Positions 41,792-51,189 of a stretch of 64,000 nucleotides of DNA are shown in pieces. The DNA comes from Sediminibacterium sp. (GTDB lineage Bacteria; Bacteroidota; Bacteroidia; B-17B0; Aurantibacillaceae): positions 38,865-102,864 of the forward strand of contig JASGCO010000010.1 in NCBI GenBank assembly GCA_030054095.1, in the 5' to 3' direction. The notes beneath the pieces are model-generated. The model was given only the letters and a program-made list of their open reading frames with translations. It made no database searches and had not been told where the DNA came from. Position 1 is the first letter of the stretch. The number at the start of each line of letters is the position of its first letter. The position numbers and the translations under genes were made by a program.

Positions 41792-42816
41792 AATTAACAC
41801 AGTACAGTAAAGCCAGTGGCTGTGGGTGTAAAATAGCGCCAGCGGTATTAAAGGAGTTGTTAAAGACCGATTTTCAATATCATGATCCCGGCTTAATAGT
41901 CGGGAATGCCACATCGGATGACGCTGCGGTTTATGATATAGGAAATGGTACATTGGTAATAAGTACAACCGATTTTTTTATGCCTATAGTTGATGACGCG
42001 TTTGATTTCGGGCGCGTATCGGCATGTAATGCGCTGAGTGATGTCTATGCTATGGGAGGGAAGCCCGTTATGGCAATAGCCATTCTGGGTTGGCCTACGG
42101 AAAAATTAAAACCAGAATTGGCAGCCAGAGTATTAGATGGGGCCAGACATATATGTAAGGAAGCAGGCATCAGTCTGGCAGGAGGACACAGTATAGAGAG
42201 TACAGAACCCTTTTTTGGCTTGGCCGTTACCGGAACAATGCCTAAAGCGCATTTAAAACAAAACCATACCATTGAACCAGGAGATAAGGTGTATTTAAGC
42301 AAGCCAATAGGAACGGGGATACTGAGTACAGCTATGAAACGGAGTTGTATTGTGGATGCGGACTATAATGAACTTGTAAGCACGATGTGTACACTTAACC
42401 GTTTGGGTGGCGAGATGGGAGCTCTGCCCTATGTAACAGCAATAACCGATGTTACAGGGTTTGGATTAGCAGGACACGCTTTGGAAATGATAGGTGAGAA
42501 GCCGTTGAACCTTGTTATTGAAAAGGTAAAAGTCCCTCTTTTGACAAATGTGCTGAATTATCAGCAACAATTCATCTATCCGGATAATACAACACGCAAT
42601 TATAACGCATTTGCATCCCGGATTAACGGAATGACAGATTTGGATTTTATACTATACTGTGATCCTCAGACCAGTGGAGGATTATTATTCAGTGTCCGCG
42701 CTTCGGAAGAGAATAATTTTAACAATTGGGTGAAGCAAATGGGTTTTATAGCATATCAGATTGGTCATGTTTCTGAAAATCAAGATGGAATCCCCGGTTT
42801 TTTAACTTTTTTTTAA
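41779..42816 (+). CDS. selD: Selenide, water dikinase (selenophosphate synthetase)
   Basis: A 345-residue enzyme making selenophosphate from selenide and ATP. The N-terminal SGCGCK motif places cysteine 17 at the site that is selenocysteine in some organisms, so no Sec decoding is needed. The ATP-binding GGHSIE region and the ADP-binding barrel follow. The gene overlaps mnmH, and no selA or selB is present in the window. Selenouridine in tRNA is therefore the likely use of the product; use for selenoproteins cannot be excluded. Confidence 0.94.
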   Translation: MQDIKLTQYSKASGCGCKIAPAVLKELLKTDFQYHDPGLIVGNATSDDAAVYDIGNGTLVISTTDFFMPIVDDAFDFGRVSACNALSDVYAMGGKPVMAIAILGWPTEKLKPELAARVLDGARHICKEAGISLAGGHSIESTEPFFGLAVTGTMPKAHLKQNHTIEPGDKVYLSKPIGTGILSTAMKRSCIVDADYNELVSTMCTLNRLGGEMGALPYVTAITDVTGFGLAGHALEMIGEKPLNLVIEKVKVPLLTNVLNYQQQFIYPDNTTRNYNAFASRINGMTDLDFILYCDPQTSGGLLFSVRASEENNFNNWVKQMGFIAYQIGHVSENQDGIPGFLTFF

Positions 42817-42875
42817 AAAAGTGTAACTTTTTCTGAATGACTGCGTCTTACTACTATATTTAAAACTGTAAAATC

Positions 42876-43556
42876 ATGAAAAAAATAGCTTTAGCAGGGG
42901 TTCTGTTCCTGAGTATGGCAGGAAGCCTGATGTCGCAAATTAAACAAGACCGTAATGTGGGCGCTTTTTCAAAAATAAAAGTGAGTTCTGCAATTAAGTT
43001 GATCATTACAATGGGGAATGAAGTAAAGGTGAGTGTGGAAGCAGAAGAAGATGTAATGGATAAGATAAAAACAGAAGTGAAGAACGGAGAACTGCATTTG
43101 TATAGTAAAAACCATTATTCAACCTCAAAAGGAGTGGTTGTTTACGTAACGGCCTCTGCGCTTACGGCTATTGATGCCAGCGGGGCAACAAATGTAAGTA
43201 ATACAAATGCCATTAATGCCAAATCGTTTGATGTGGAATGTAGTGGTGCTTCTTCTGTTAAACTAGACGTAAACACAAGTGACTTAAATTTAGATATTAG
43301 TGGCGCGTCAGTTGTAAACATGAAGGGCAATACGACACGATTTAACGCTACAATTTCAGGTGCATCCTCTTTAAAAACGGAAGAACTCATAAACAAGGAG
43401 GCATTGGTGCATGCTTCCGGAGCTTCGGCGGCCAAGGTATATGCAGGCGAAGTGTTTAAAGCTGAAGCTAGTGGCGCCAGTTCGATCAAATACTATGGTG
43501 AGCCTAAGGATAAGAGTATTGAAACTTCGGGTGCAAGTAGTATTAAAAAAGGTTGA
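42876..43556 (+). CDS. Head GIN domain-containing exported protein
   Basis: A 226-residue protein with a signal peptide (ALAGVLFLSMAGSLMSQ) and the GIN/DUF2807 beta-helix-like repeat pattern of Gly-Ala-Ser rungs (ASGATNVSN, DISGASVVN, SGASSLK, ASGASSIK) spaced about 20-22 residues apart. The family is widespread in Bacteroidota; its function is not established. Autonomous expression is likely because a terminator follows at 43584. Confidence 0.88.
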   Translation: MKKIALAGVLFLSMAGSLMSQIKQDRNVGAFSKIKVSSAIKLIITMGNEVKVSVEAEEDVMDKIKTEVKNGELHLYSKNHYSTSKGVVVYVTASALTAIDASGATNVSNTNAINAKSFDVECSGASSVKLDVNTSDLNLDISGASVVNMKGNTTRFNATISGASSLKTEELINKEALVHASGASAAKVYAGEVFKAEASGASSIKYYGEPKDKSIETSGASSIKKG

Positions 43557-43583
43557 TCATAAGGTTTTATTTCCTTTAAAATT

Positions 43584-43609
43584 TGCCTGATTATTCAGGC
43601 ATTTTTTTT
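43584..43609 (+). terminator. Terminator of the GIN-domain gene
   Basis: TGCCTGA (43584-43590) and TCAGGCA (43595-43601) form a 7-bp stem with a 4-nt loop, followed by eight T residues. Confidence 0.88.
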
Positions 43610-43732
43610 AATGGAACGTCGCAATAGTCCTTCTGTATTGATGAGATCGGAGGTTAGTGCCAAAGGCGTAGTGCAAGCAAATGTACACTGGTTTTTTTAG
43701 TATGAAGTGGGAAAAAATAGCGGGGCGTAAGA

Positions 43733-44623
43733 TTAGAATTTGCTTAATGTTATCGTAAATGTAGTGCCTACGCCCAGTTCGCTTTCCAGTTGAATAGTCC
43801 CCTTGTTCCTGTCAACCAAACGTTTTACTAAATAAAGGCCAAGGCCGGTTCCTTCTGTGTCTTTCTTGTTGTTTAAGCGGGAAAACAACTGATAAAGTTT
43901 CTTTTCATTTCGTTTCAGATCCATGCCAAGCCCATTATCCTGAATAACAATTTTGTAAACACTTTCCGTTTCGGTTAGATAAATAGAAATAACGGGTCTT
44001 ACATCCGGCTTACTGTATTTAATACCGTTAGATACCAGGTTATTAATGATGGTTTTAATCTGGTGTTTGGAAAAAACAATCTTATTTAACTCGAAATTAA
44101 AGTTCAGTTCAGGATTGTATTTTTCGATAATGAACGATGATTCTTTAAAGATCTCTTCCTGAAGTTCTTTGGCATAAAACTCTTCGCGCCCGTTATTAAG
44201 GCTGTTTTCCGTATTGCTGATATACTGAAAGCCCTGGATAATCGTGAGAAAATGATTGCTGGAATCTTCCAGACGCTCTAAAATTTGTTGTAGTTTGGTT
44301 TGATCCCCTGAGTTAAAGTATTTTTTAAGCATGTGAATCATGCTCGATACATTGGTAGCATGGTTTTTTAAGTCGTGTGCTAAACCATGATTAAATGTGT
44401 CCAGAAACTCGTTACTTTCCTTTAGTTGCTGATTGATTCTGTAGAGTTCTTCAGAACTGATTTGAGTAGCCCTATGCGTTAAACGCATGTCTTCTTCGTA
44501 ATAGAGGTAAGAATTATTAACTGCATCCAAAAACGATTTCAATGCAGGTGTCTGTTCTGTTTCGGCCAGATATTTATTGATCTGCCGTTTCAAGAGTCGA
44601 GTATATTCCGTTTTTTCGCTCAC
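43733..44623 (-). CDS. Histidine kinase paired with a FIST sensor
   Basis: A 296-residue soluble histidine kinase with no membrane segment. A helical N-terminus leads to the phospho-acceptor box GLAHDLKNHATN (about residues 75-105, with His in HDLKN) and an HATPase domain with NNLVSNGIKYS (N box), DNGLGMD and GTGLGLYLVKRL. It begins at a GTG whose bases overlap the TGA of the FIST gene by 4 nt, so the pair is translationally coupled. The response regulator is not adjacent. The FIST protein is probably its input. Confidence 0.88.
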   Translation of the reverse strand: MSEKTEYTRLLKRQINKYLAETEQTPALKSFLDAVNNSYLYYEEDMRLTHRATQISSEELYRINQQLKESNEFLDTFNHGLAHDLKNHATNVSSMIHMLKKYFNSGDQTKLQQILERLEDSSNHFLTIIQGFQYISNTENSLNNGREEFYAKELQEEIFKESSFIIEKYNPELNFNFELNKIVFSKHQIKTIINNLVSNGIKYSKPDVRPVISIYLTETESVYKIVIQDNGLGMDLKRNEKKLYQLFSRLNNKKDTEGTGLGLYLVKRLVDRNKGTIQLESELGVGTTFTITLSKF

Positions 44624-45753
44624 ACTACTTCTTTAAACGTCGTAATTGTCATTGTTTGATTGTGCAATTTACAACTTTTATCACCTACAACGGGAGATAA
44701 TTCACCATAAGAGTAAAATCCGGCTATTCTTGGTGCCGAACCAAGAACCTTAATGGTTTCGTATATTTCATCTTCTGTTTTAGGGCCTAAAACTAATTTT
44801 CGTCCAACACAACTAATCAGTAATGCAAAGTCAGGATTTGCCATACCATCGCGTAAGCTCTCGTTTGCCGATTCGCCCGCACCATCAATGAGTTTATCAA
44901 AAGAAGCCCTCATGAGTTGAATAATACTGCCCTTGGGAACATTACTAAAAAAACTAATAGATTGCTCTTCTTCATTAAGAGCCTGAATTGTCCTTACTAC
45001 CAGTTCGTTTGATGTTTTATCTTTTATACAAATAGGGTATAAAAGAGCGGAACTGGGTAAATCTTTGGCTTTATCGCCAAGATATTCTTTATATAGGCTG
45101 AGTATTTTTTTTCCATCAAGTTCAAATACTTTTTGAGCTTCGCTTTTTGTAACAATCCGTTCTGGCCCAAATACTTCCCATCCACCTTTGCTGCCATGAC
45201 TGACTTTAAGATTTGATCCATAAAACGCAACCAACACTATTTTATTACTGGATGGCAAACTGTTTAATCCGACAACTTGTTTTTCGAAACGAACATCATC
45301 TCCTGCAAAACCACCAAAAATCGGAATTTTCCCTTCATAAACAGAATTAAACCCATCCATAAGGTAACCACCATTAATTTCACCTGCATCTAAAAGTACC
45401 AATAAACTGTTTAGGTTCTCCTGTTGGATAGATGCAGCTATTTTAGCCCCTAAAATGTAAGCATTGAGTCCTTTTATATCGTATTCATAGGTTTTAACTG
45501 AGGTGGCTTCCATTTCAATAGCAGAAGCTGTTATGCTATTTTCAGTGAGCCGGTCCTGCATGATGTTTCCCGAAGTAGAACAGGAAACAATATGTGCTTT
45601 AGGAAATGATTCCTTTAATTGTTCCAGATAGAGGTCTGATTCCAGTAAATTAAGCCGACTTCCAAAAATCAGAATCAAATTAGCGTCAGGAACACTATTT
45701 TTATCAATACTGTTCCATTTTCCTAAAGCAAAGTAATATTGTTTAATTTTCAT
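44620..45753 (-). CDS. FIST domain sensory protein
   Basis: A 377-residue cytoplasmic protein with an N-terminal FIST domain (about 25-215: FGSRLNLLESDLY, HIVSCSTSGNIMQ, GGFAGDDVRFE) and a FIST_C domain (about 220-375: CVGRKLVLG, FYSYGELSP). FIST proteins are thought to sense small ligands, possibly amino acids, and pass the signal to kinases or cyclases. The kinase gene overlaps its 3' end by 4 nt. The ligand is unknown. The start ATG at 45753 is well placed, with no better upstream candidate. Confidence 0.88.
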   Translation of the reverse strand: MKIKQYYFALGKWNSIDKNSVPDANLILIFGSRLNLLESDLYLEQLKESFPKAHIVSCSTSGNIMQDRLTENSITASAIEMEATSVKTYEYDIKGLNAYILGAKIAASIQQENLNSLLVLLDAGEINGGYLMDGFNSVYEGKIPIFGGFAGDDVRFEKQVVGLNSLPSSNKIVLVAFYGSNLKVSHGSKGGWEVFGPERIVTKSEAQKVFELDGKKILSLYKEYLGDKAKDLPSSALLYPICIKDKTSNELVVRTIQALNEEEQSISFFSNVPKGSIIQLMRASFDKLIDGAGESANESLRDGMANPDFALLISCVGRKLVLGPKTEDEIYETIKVLGSAPRIAGFYSYGELSPVVGDKSCKLHNQTMTITTFKEVV

Positions 45754-45827
45754 TTTGTTGCCAGATCAATACAGACTTTATACAAAAGCCTACTTTTTAA
45801 TCAAAAATAGGACTTTTTTAAAAAATA

Positions 45828-45855
45828 AAAAACCCCGAATATTCGGGGTTTTTTA
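45828..45855 (-). terminator. Terminator of the PpiD-like gene
   Basis: AACCCCGAAT and ATTCGGGGTT are perfectly complementary with no loop bases between, within AAAA...TTTTT flanks. It lies 17 nt past the stop at 45872 and the T-run suits the minus strand, though it is symmetric. Confidence 0.88.
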
Positions 45856-45871
45856 TTTTAGTGTTTCGGTT

Positions 45872-48031
45872 TTAATCAAATTTACCGGTGTGATCTTCAA
45901 TATTAGCTTTGTCTTTTAGAGCGTTAAATACTTCATAGTCCGAACGACCCGCCAAACCTTGTTCCATTTGTTTTTGTTGCATTTTATAATCCTGCGGAGC
46001 AGCAGCGTCTCTTTTACCAGTAACGGATAATACAAAAACGCCATTATCGCCTGTTATAATCTTACTGTTTGCGCCAGCCTTAAGGCCTAAAACCGTGCCG
46101 GCCATAATATCATCGTGGCCTAACCCGGTAATATTATGAGAAGATCCCATAAATGCACTTTGCGTTACAGGCTCAATAGCCATTTTACTTCCATATTCGG
46201 CAGCGGTTTTAGCACCGGCACCTTTGGTTTCAAATTCTTTTGTAAACATTTCCGCTTTTTTATCGCGTATTACTTTTTGAGTCACTTCATCTTTTACTTC
46301 TTCTAACGGTAAAGTTCCACGGTTACGGATGCTGGTTAGTTTTGCAACAACATACTGACGGTCATTGTACGCAAACACAGGACTAATATCTCCCTTTTTA
46401 GCGGCATATACCCAGCGTACCATATCTTTCGCGTTTTCGATGTTTTGAACCTGACGATCGCTTTCCTTAATGTTGTCTGCAAACCGTTTGTTGAGTTTAA
46501 GGTCTTCAATTCCTTTGTCAAAAGTTTCAGATGTACTGTATTTTCCGGCAAATTCAGAAGCTTTCTTAAATTCATTATCAACAGTTTCTTTACTAGGCTC
46601 AATTAATTTAAAAATCTGAGCAATACGGTAGGATGGGTGATTACTTTTACTCACATCAAGCACTTCAATAATATGGTACCCAAACTGAGTTTCTACCACA
46701 CTAATGTTTCCTTTTGTTCCCATTAAGCCAGCATTCTTAAAGGGTTCAACAAAACCTTTGTTTTCGTCAAACCAGCCATAATCACCGCCTTTGTCAATAC
46801 TTCCGAAATCGTCGCTTACAGTTTTAACCAAGGTGTCGAATGTTACTTTTTTATCTTTAATAAGTGTCAGCAAACTATCTGCTTCGCGTTTAGCCTGAGC
46901 CATCGAGCGCTTTGGCTGGTTGGTTTTAGGGTCATTAATGCCGATCAGGATGTGGCGCACACGGGCGCTGTCAGCAATCTGATCTATTTTATGAAGTTTA
47001 TAGATTTTAAAATATGCGCCTTCGTTGTAAGGCCCAAAAACAGTTCCCGGAGCAGCAGTATAAACCGATGAATCGCGAATAATCATATTCTTCTTAGTCA
47101 TATTACTGATGTTTACAGCTCCATTTTCGCTTTCCTGAGCAATAAACGTGCTGTCTTCCTGAATTGATTTTTTGCGGAATTCTTCAGCTGCTTTCTGGGC
47201 AGATGCTTCAATGGCTTTAAGATCTGCTTCGCTTGGCATTACGTTAAAGGAAACGTATTCTATCTTACGCGTTGTTTCTGCGTTCAAAAACTCAAACGAG
47301 TTATTTTTATAGTAATTCTGCAATTCATCATCGTTTACTTTTACCGTGCTATCACTAACAGAATCAAAACGTTTTATAACATAGGTGAAGTCGCTGTTAG
47401 AGTTTTGTTCGTTATAAGCGTCTTTAGCTTCAGCTGTCGTAACATAAAGGCCTTTTTTTATCAATGCTGCGTATTTTTCGGCATGGCGCATATCCATGAT
47501 GTTTTGCTCCATAGATGCCCAAATACGTAATTGGTCGCCTTGTGCCTGGTTAACCCACTGACGTAATTTGGCAGGATCTAATGATCCGTCGGGTTTCGAA
47601 AAGCCTTCGTAAACACGACCGGTGTTACGGTCAGTAAGCTGCTGAAGTACCATGCTGTGTGGATTTACCAGCATCACATCAAACATTTCGTCGTCACCAA
47701 CTTTAATACCGGCGTTATCAAATTCCGGTTTTATAACCAAATTGGTGATATAACTCGACCATACTTGCTGATTGATTTGAGTACGGGTGTTTTCATCAAT
47801 GTTGGCTTGAGGGTTAGAGGCCATTATACTATTGATTTGTTCGTTGATTTTAGTGTTGTAATCCACGTAATCAATGCGTTTGCCGGCAATATAACCTACA
47901 GTTGTATCCTGCTTGTTAAAAAGGGAAGCGCCTGACCCTAAAAGGCTTTCAAGGATAAAAATACCTAAAGCTAATCCCACTATACCTACCAGTAAACCGG
48001 TGCGATTTCTGATTTTTTCTAAAATACTCAT
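45872..48031 (-). CDS. PpiD/SurA-like peptidyl-prolyl isomerase
   Basis: A 719-residue membrane-anchored periplasmic folding factor. A single N-terminal helix (about 12-35) is followed by a SurA-N-like chaperone domain and a parvulin-type rotamase domain (about 340-455: ARVRHILIGIND, GGDYGWFDENKGFVEPF, TQFGYHIIEV). It resembles PpiD, which aids folding of outer-membrane proteins. The promoter is probably at 48057-48064 (TATCTTTG on the minus strand). A terminator lies 17 nt after the stop. Confidence 0.88.
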   Translation of the reverse strand: MSILEKIRNRTGLLVGIVGLALGIFILESLLGSGASLFNKQDTTVGYIAGKRIDYVDYNTKINEQINSIMASNPQANIDENTRTQINQQVWSSYITNLVIKPEFDNAGIKVGDDEMFDVMLVNPHSMVLQQLTDRNTGRVYEGFSKPDGSLDPAKLRQWVNQAQGDQLRIWASMEQNIMDMRHAEKYAALIKKGLYVTTAEAKDAYNEQNSNSDFTYVIKRFDSVSDSTVKVNDDELQNYYKNNSFEFLNAETTRKIEYVSFNVMPSEADLKAIEASAQKAAEEFRKKSIQEDSTFIAQESENGAVNISNMTKKNMIIRDSSVYTAAPGTVFGPYNEGAYFKIYKLHKIDQIADSARVRHILIGINDPKTNQPKRSMAQAKREADSLLTLIKDKKVTFDTLVKTVSDDFGSIDKGGDYGWFDENKGFVEPFKNAGLMGTKGNISVVETQFGYHIIEVLDVSKSNHPSYRIAQIFKLIEPSKETVDNEFKKASEFAGKYSTSETFDKGIEDLKLNKRFADNIKESDRQVQNIENAKDMVRWVYAAKKGDISPVFAYNDRQYVVAKLTSIRNRGTLPLEEVKDEVTQKVIRDKKAEMFTKEFETKGAGAKTAAEYGSKMAIEPVTQSAFMGSSHNITGLGHDDIMAGTVLGLKAGANSKIITGDNGVFVLSVTGKRDAAAPQDYKMQQKQMEQGLAGRSDYEVFNALKDKANIEDHTGKFD

Positions 48032-48056
48032 ACAGTCAACAGTTTTTTAAGACTGG

Positions 48057-48064
48057 CAAAGATA
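48057..48064 (-). promoter_or_regulatory. Bacteroidota -7 box of the PpiD-like gene
   Basis: TATCTTTG on the minus strand, 25 nt before the ATG. No well-placed TTG was found. Confidence 0.45.
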
Positions 48065-48117
48065 AAAGAATTACCCAAATTGTAAAAAGGAATTACCAGA
48101 AATTAACCTGTTTTAAG

Positions 48118-49017
48118 CTATTGATTAACAGGTAGTTGGTATTTGTAGGATTTCTTTTTTGTTAAAAAAAGAACTTCGCCTCCCGTAAATACCTCCTGCG
48201 GGGAGATCCTGTTATTACTGCATAACAACCTCACATCAATGCCATAAAGAAGCGATACATCATCAGGGGTTTGTCCCTTACTGGCAATATGATAGTGTTT
48301 CTGAACAATAGCTTTTACAATTTGATTGGCAGGTACGGCATTAAGGGTGGTGGTCTTCACATATTCATTTATGGGTAAAAGAACCATCTGTGTTTCTTCT
48401 TTATTTGGGATGAGGGTAGTAAAGCATGTCATAGAAGTCAGGTATTCCGGCTCTTCATGCTTATAAAGACGATATTTTTCAATAATATAAATAAGCGTAG
48501 CCGCGTAATTTTTATCGGTGGCATAACCTGCGCTTTGAAGACCACTGCACCAGGACTTATAGTCATTTAAGGGTAAGTCGAATAAAAAGTGGTAACGACT
48601 TCTGGATTTTAAGAACATGGCGCGGTCTTCGTAGCATTCCTCTATGTTTCGGTAACGTCTGAAACATTCGTTTTTCTCTTCATCGTCTTTAATCAGTGAG
48701 TCGCCGCCCCATTCACGGTGACACTTAATGCCAAAAAAATTATTACCAGTTTGGCTCAGGTAACTGCTCCCGCTGCCACTCTCGTAAATAGCCTGGGCCA
48801 AGGTTACGCTTGCGGGAATGCCATCCTGAAAGAGATGACGTAGAGCCAGTGCTTCGTGCTGTTCTATAAAACTGTACGCGCTATCAATGTTAATTTGTGC
48901 CGGAAGTGTTTTAAACAAAAAGAATCCGTTCAGTAGCAAAACAATTGTTAGCTTGCTCACAGCTTGTTTGGATGCATATCGTTTTCTATATTTACCTTTC
49001 ATTCCACTCGGATACAT
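48118..49017 (-). CDS. Exported glucosaminidase with LysM-like C-terminus
   Basis: A 299-residue exported protein with a signal segment (about 20-40) from an ATG at 49017 (49002 is an alternative). The mannosyl-glycoprotein endo-beta-N-acetylglucosaminidase fold (about 50-195: GIPASVTLAQAIYESGSGSS with the catalytic Glu, NNFFGIKCH, GYATDKNYA) cleaves peptidoglycan N-acetylglucosamine bonds. The C-terminus (about 245-295: HYHIASKGQTPDDVSLLYGI) has LysM features and should bind glycan. A role in wall turnover or septation is likely. It is divergent from the prolyl oligopeptidase gene. Confidence 0.85.
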   Translation of the reverse strand: MYPSGMKGKYRKRYASKQAVSKLTIVLLLNGFFLFKTLPAQINIDSAYSFIEQHEALALRHLFQDGIPASVTLAQAIYESGSGSSYLSQTGNNFFGIKCHREWGGDSLIKDDEEKNECFRRYRNIEECYEDRAMFLKSRSRYHFLFDLPLNDYKSWCSGLQSAGYATDKNYAATLIYIIEKYRLYKHEEPEYLTSMTCFTTLIPNKEETQMVLLPINEYVKTTTLNAVPANQIVKAIVQKHYHIASKGQTPDDVSLLYGIDVRLLCSNNRISPQEVFTGGEVLFLTKKKSYKYQLPVNQ

Positions 49018-49076
49018 CCCAAAAATAAAAAGGGTTTAGTGGAGTAGAAGTAAAGTTTACTATTAGAAATTAACAG

Positions 49077-51185
49077 ATGTATTTTAATAAACGGAAAAAT
49101 GGAGCCTTTTGGCTCAGTGCAATGGCTACTTTGGTATTGGCACAACATCCCATTGTGTACCCTTCTGCAGGGAAAGAGAATGTGAGTGAAATGTATTTTA
49201 ACGTAAAGGTGGACGACCCTTATCGTTGGATGGAAAATGGTGAATCGGAGCGTACCCGCCAATGGATTAGTGAAGAAAACACGGTAACACAAAACTATTT
49301 TAAGGAGTTGAATCAAACGGGGAAGATTAAGAACCGCTTGACTCAATTATGGAATTACAATAAAATGTCGGCTCCGTTTAAAAAGGGGAACCTCTTTTTC
49401 TCATTTAAAAATGACGGGTTGCAAAACCAATGGGTAATGTACGTTCACGAGGATATTAAAAAGGAGGGGAAGGTACTTCTTGATCCCAATACATTTTCAA
49501 AGGATGGAACTGTATCTCTTTCCGGAACCTCTATTTCCAAAGATGGAAAAATGCTGGCTTATGGCTTGTCTAAAGCTGGCAGCGATTGGGTCGAAATTCA
49601 TTTCAGGGACATCGCTACCGGAAAAGACTTGCCCGACATTATTAAGTGGGTAAAATTCAGCGGCATGGCCTGGAAAAACAATGGTATTTATTATAGTCGC
49701 TACGACGAGCCTAAAAATGGCACTTACACCAGCAAGAATGAATTTCATAAGGTGTTTTACCATCAGATAGGCACTACGCAGGATAAAGACATCCTGATTT
49801 ATGAAGACAAGAAGCACCCTGAGTATAACTTTGGAGTGAGCACCACGCAAGATGAAAACTACCTTATTCTTTCTACATCCATTAGTACAAGTGGTAACAG
49901 TTTACAGATAAAAGATCTTAAAGCACCCAAAGCCACATTTACCGTTATAGAATCGTCGTTTAATGCTGAGGTGGATGTGGTGGAAAATAGTGGAAATGAA
50001 TTTTACATTTTAACCAACAAAGAAGCCCCCATGTATAAGCTGGTTAAACTATCACTTCCAGAACCCGCTTATGAAAACTGGAAACCGGTTATTCCGGAAA
50101 GTAAATTTTTATTGCAGGGAGTAAGTTTCTGTAATAACAAAATAGTGGTCCATCATTTGGTAAACGCGGTAAGTCAGCTGCACCTGCATGATATGAATGG
50201 TGCGTATCTGAAAGAGTTAAAACTTCCCGCTTTTTGCAAGTTAACGGCATTTAATTCTGATAAGGCATATAATTTTGCTACTTTCAGTACAGTGCAATAT
50301 ACGTCTCCCGAACAAGTATTCTATTACGATGCGCAAAAAGATGAGAGCAGTCTGATTTTTAAACCTAAATCGGATTTTGAAAGTGATAACTATATAACAA
50401 CGCAGGAGTTTTATGAAAGCAAGGATGGAACGCGTATTCCGATGTTTATTACCCGTAAAAAAGATCTTATCCCTAATGCCAACACACCCTGTTTTGTTTA
50501 TGGATATGGCGGGTTTAATATCTCTCTGGGACCTGAATTCAGAATAGACCGGACCCTATTTTTGGAAGCGGGAGGGATTTATTGCGTACCTAACCTTCGT
50601 GGAGGTGGCGAATTTGGCGAAGACTGGCACAAGGCCGGAACCAAGTGTAGTAAACAAAATGTGTTTGATGATTTTATTGCAGCGTGCGAGTATCTTGTAA
50701 AAAAGGGAATGACGTCGTATTCCAAAATTGCAATCCATGGCCGCAGCAATGGAGGGTTGCTGATTGGGGCGGTTATGACGCAACGCCCGGATATTTGCAA
50801 GGTAGCTCTGCCAACGGTGGGCGTTCTCGATATGCTCCGGTTTCATTTATTTACTATTGGCCGCGCCTGGACCGTAGATTACGGTTGTAGCGATAATCCA
50901 CAGGAGTTTAATTGTCTTTTTAAATATTCACCGCTGCATAATGTGAAAGAACGAGAGTACCCCGCAACGCTTATCCTGACAGGCGACCATGACGACAGGG
51001 TGGTTCCCGCGCACTCGTTTAAATTCGCAGCCACACTTCAGGAAAAACAAAAAGGGAAAGAACCGGTTTTAATACGGATTGATGTAAATGCCGGACATGG
51101 TTCAGGTAAACCAACAACAAAACAAATTGATGAATTTGCTGATATGTGGAGTTACGTTTTTCACCATTTAGGAATGCACATTTAA
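49077..51185 (+). CDS. Prolyl oligopeptidase (S9A)
   Basis: A 702-residue serine peptidase with an N-terminal seven-bladed propeller (about 50-410) and an alpha/beta-hydrolase domain. The catalytic Ser is in HGRSNGG, the Asp in TGDHDDRVVP and the His in NAGHGSG. An N-terminal hydrophobic stretch (GAFWLSAMATLVLAQ) could be a signal peptide, consistent with exported peptide degradation. It cleaves after proline in short peptides. It is followed after 4 nt by the M14 carboxypeptidase gene, so the two may form a proteolytic operon. Confidence 0.93.
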   Translation: MYFNKRKNGAFWLSAMATLVLAQHPIVYPSAGKENVSEMYFNVKVDDPYRWMENGESERTRQWISEENTVTQNYFKELNQTGKIKNRLTQLWNYNKMSAPFKKGNLFFSFKNDGLQNQWVMYVHEDIKKEGKVLLDPNTFSKDGTVSLSGTSISKDGKMLAYGLSKAGSDWVEIHFRDIATGKDLPDIIKWVKFSGMAWKNNGIYYSRYDEPKNGTYTSKNEFHKVFYHQIGTTQDKDILIYEDKKHPEYNFGVSTTQDENYLILSTSISTSGNSLQIKDLKAPKATFTVIESSFNAEVDVVENSGNEFYILTNKEAPMYKLVKLSLPEPAYENWKPVIPESKFLLQGVSFCNNKIVVHHLVNAVSQLHLHDMNGAYLKELKLPAFCKLTAFNSDKAYNFATFSTVQYTSPEQVFYYDAQKDESSLIFKPKSDFESDNYITTQEFYESKDGTRIPMFITRKKDLIPNANTPCFVYGYGGFNISLGPEFRIDRTLFLEAGGIYCVPNLRGGGEFGEDWHKAGTKCSKQNVFDDFIAACEYLVKKGMTSYSKIAIHGRSNGGLLIGAVMTQRPDICKVALPTVGVLDMLRFHLFTIGRAWTVDYGCSDNPQEFNCLFKYSPLHNVKEREYPATLILTGDHDDRVVPAHSFKFAATLQEKQKGKEPVLIRIDVNAGHGSGKPTTKQIDEFADMWSYVFHHLGMHI

Positions 51186-51189
51186 AATC

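Noticed and set aside
41779..41835. Selenocysteine codon in selD
   Set aside because: The catalytic motif reads Cys-Gly-Cys with ordinary codons; no in-frame TGA is present.
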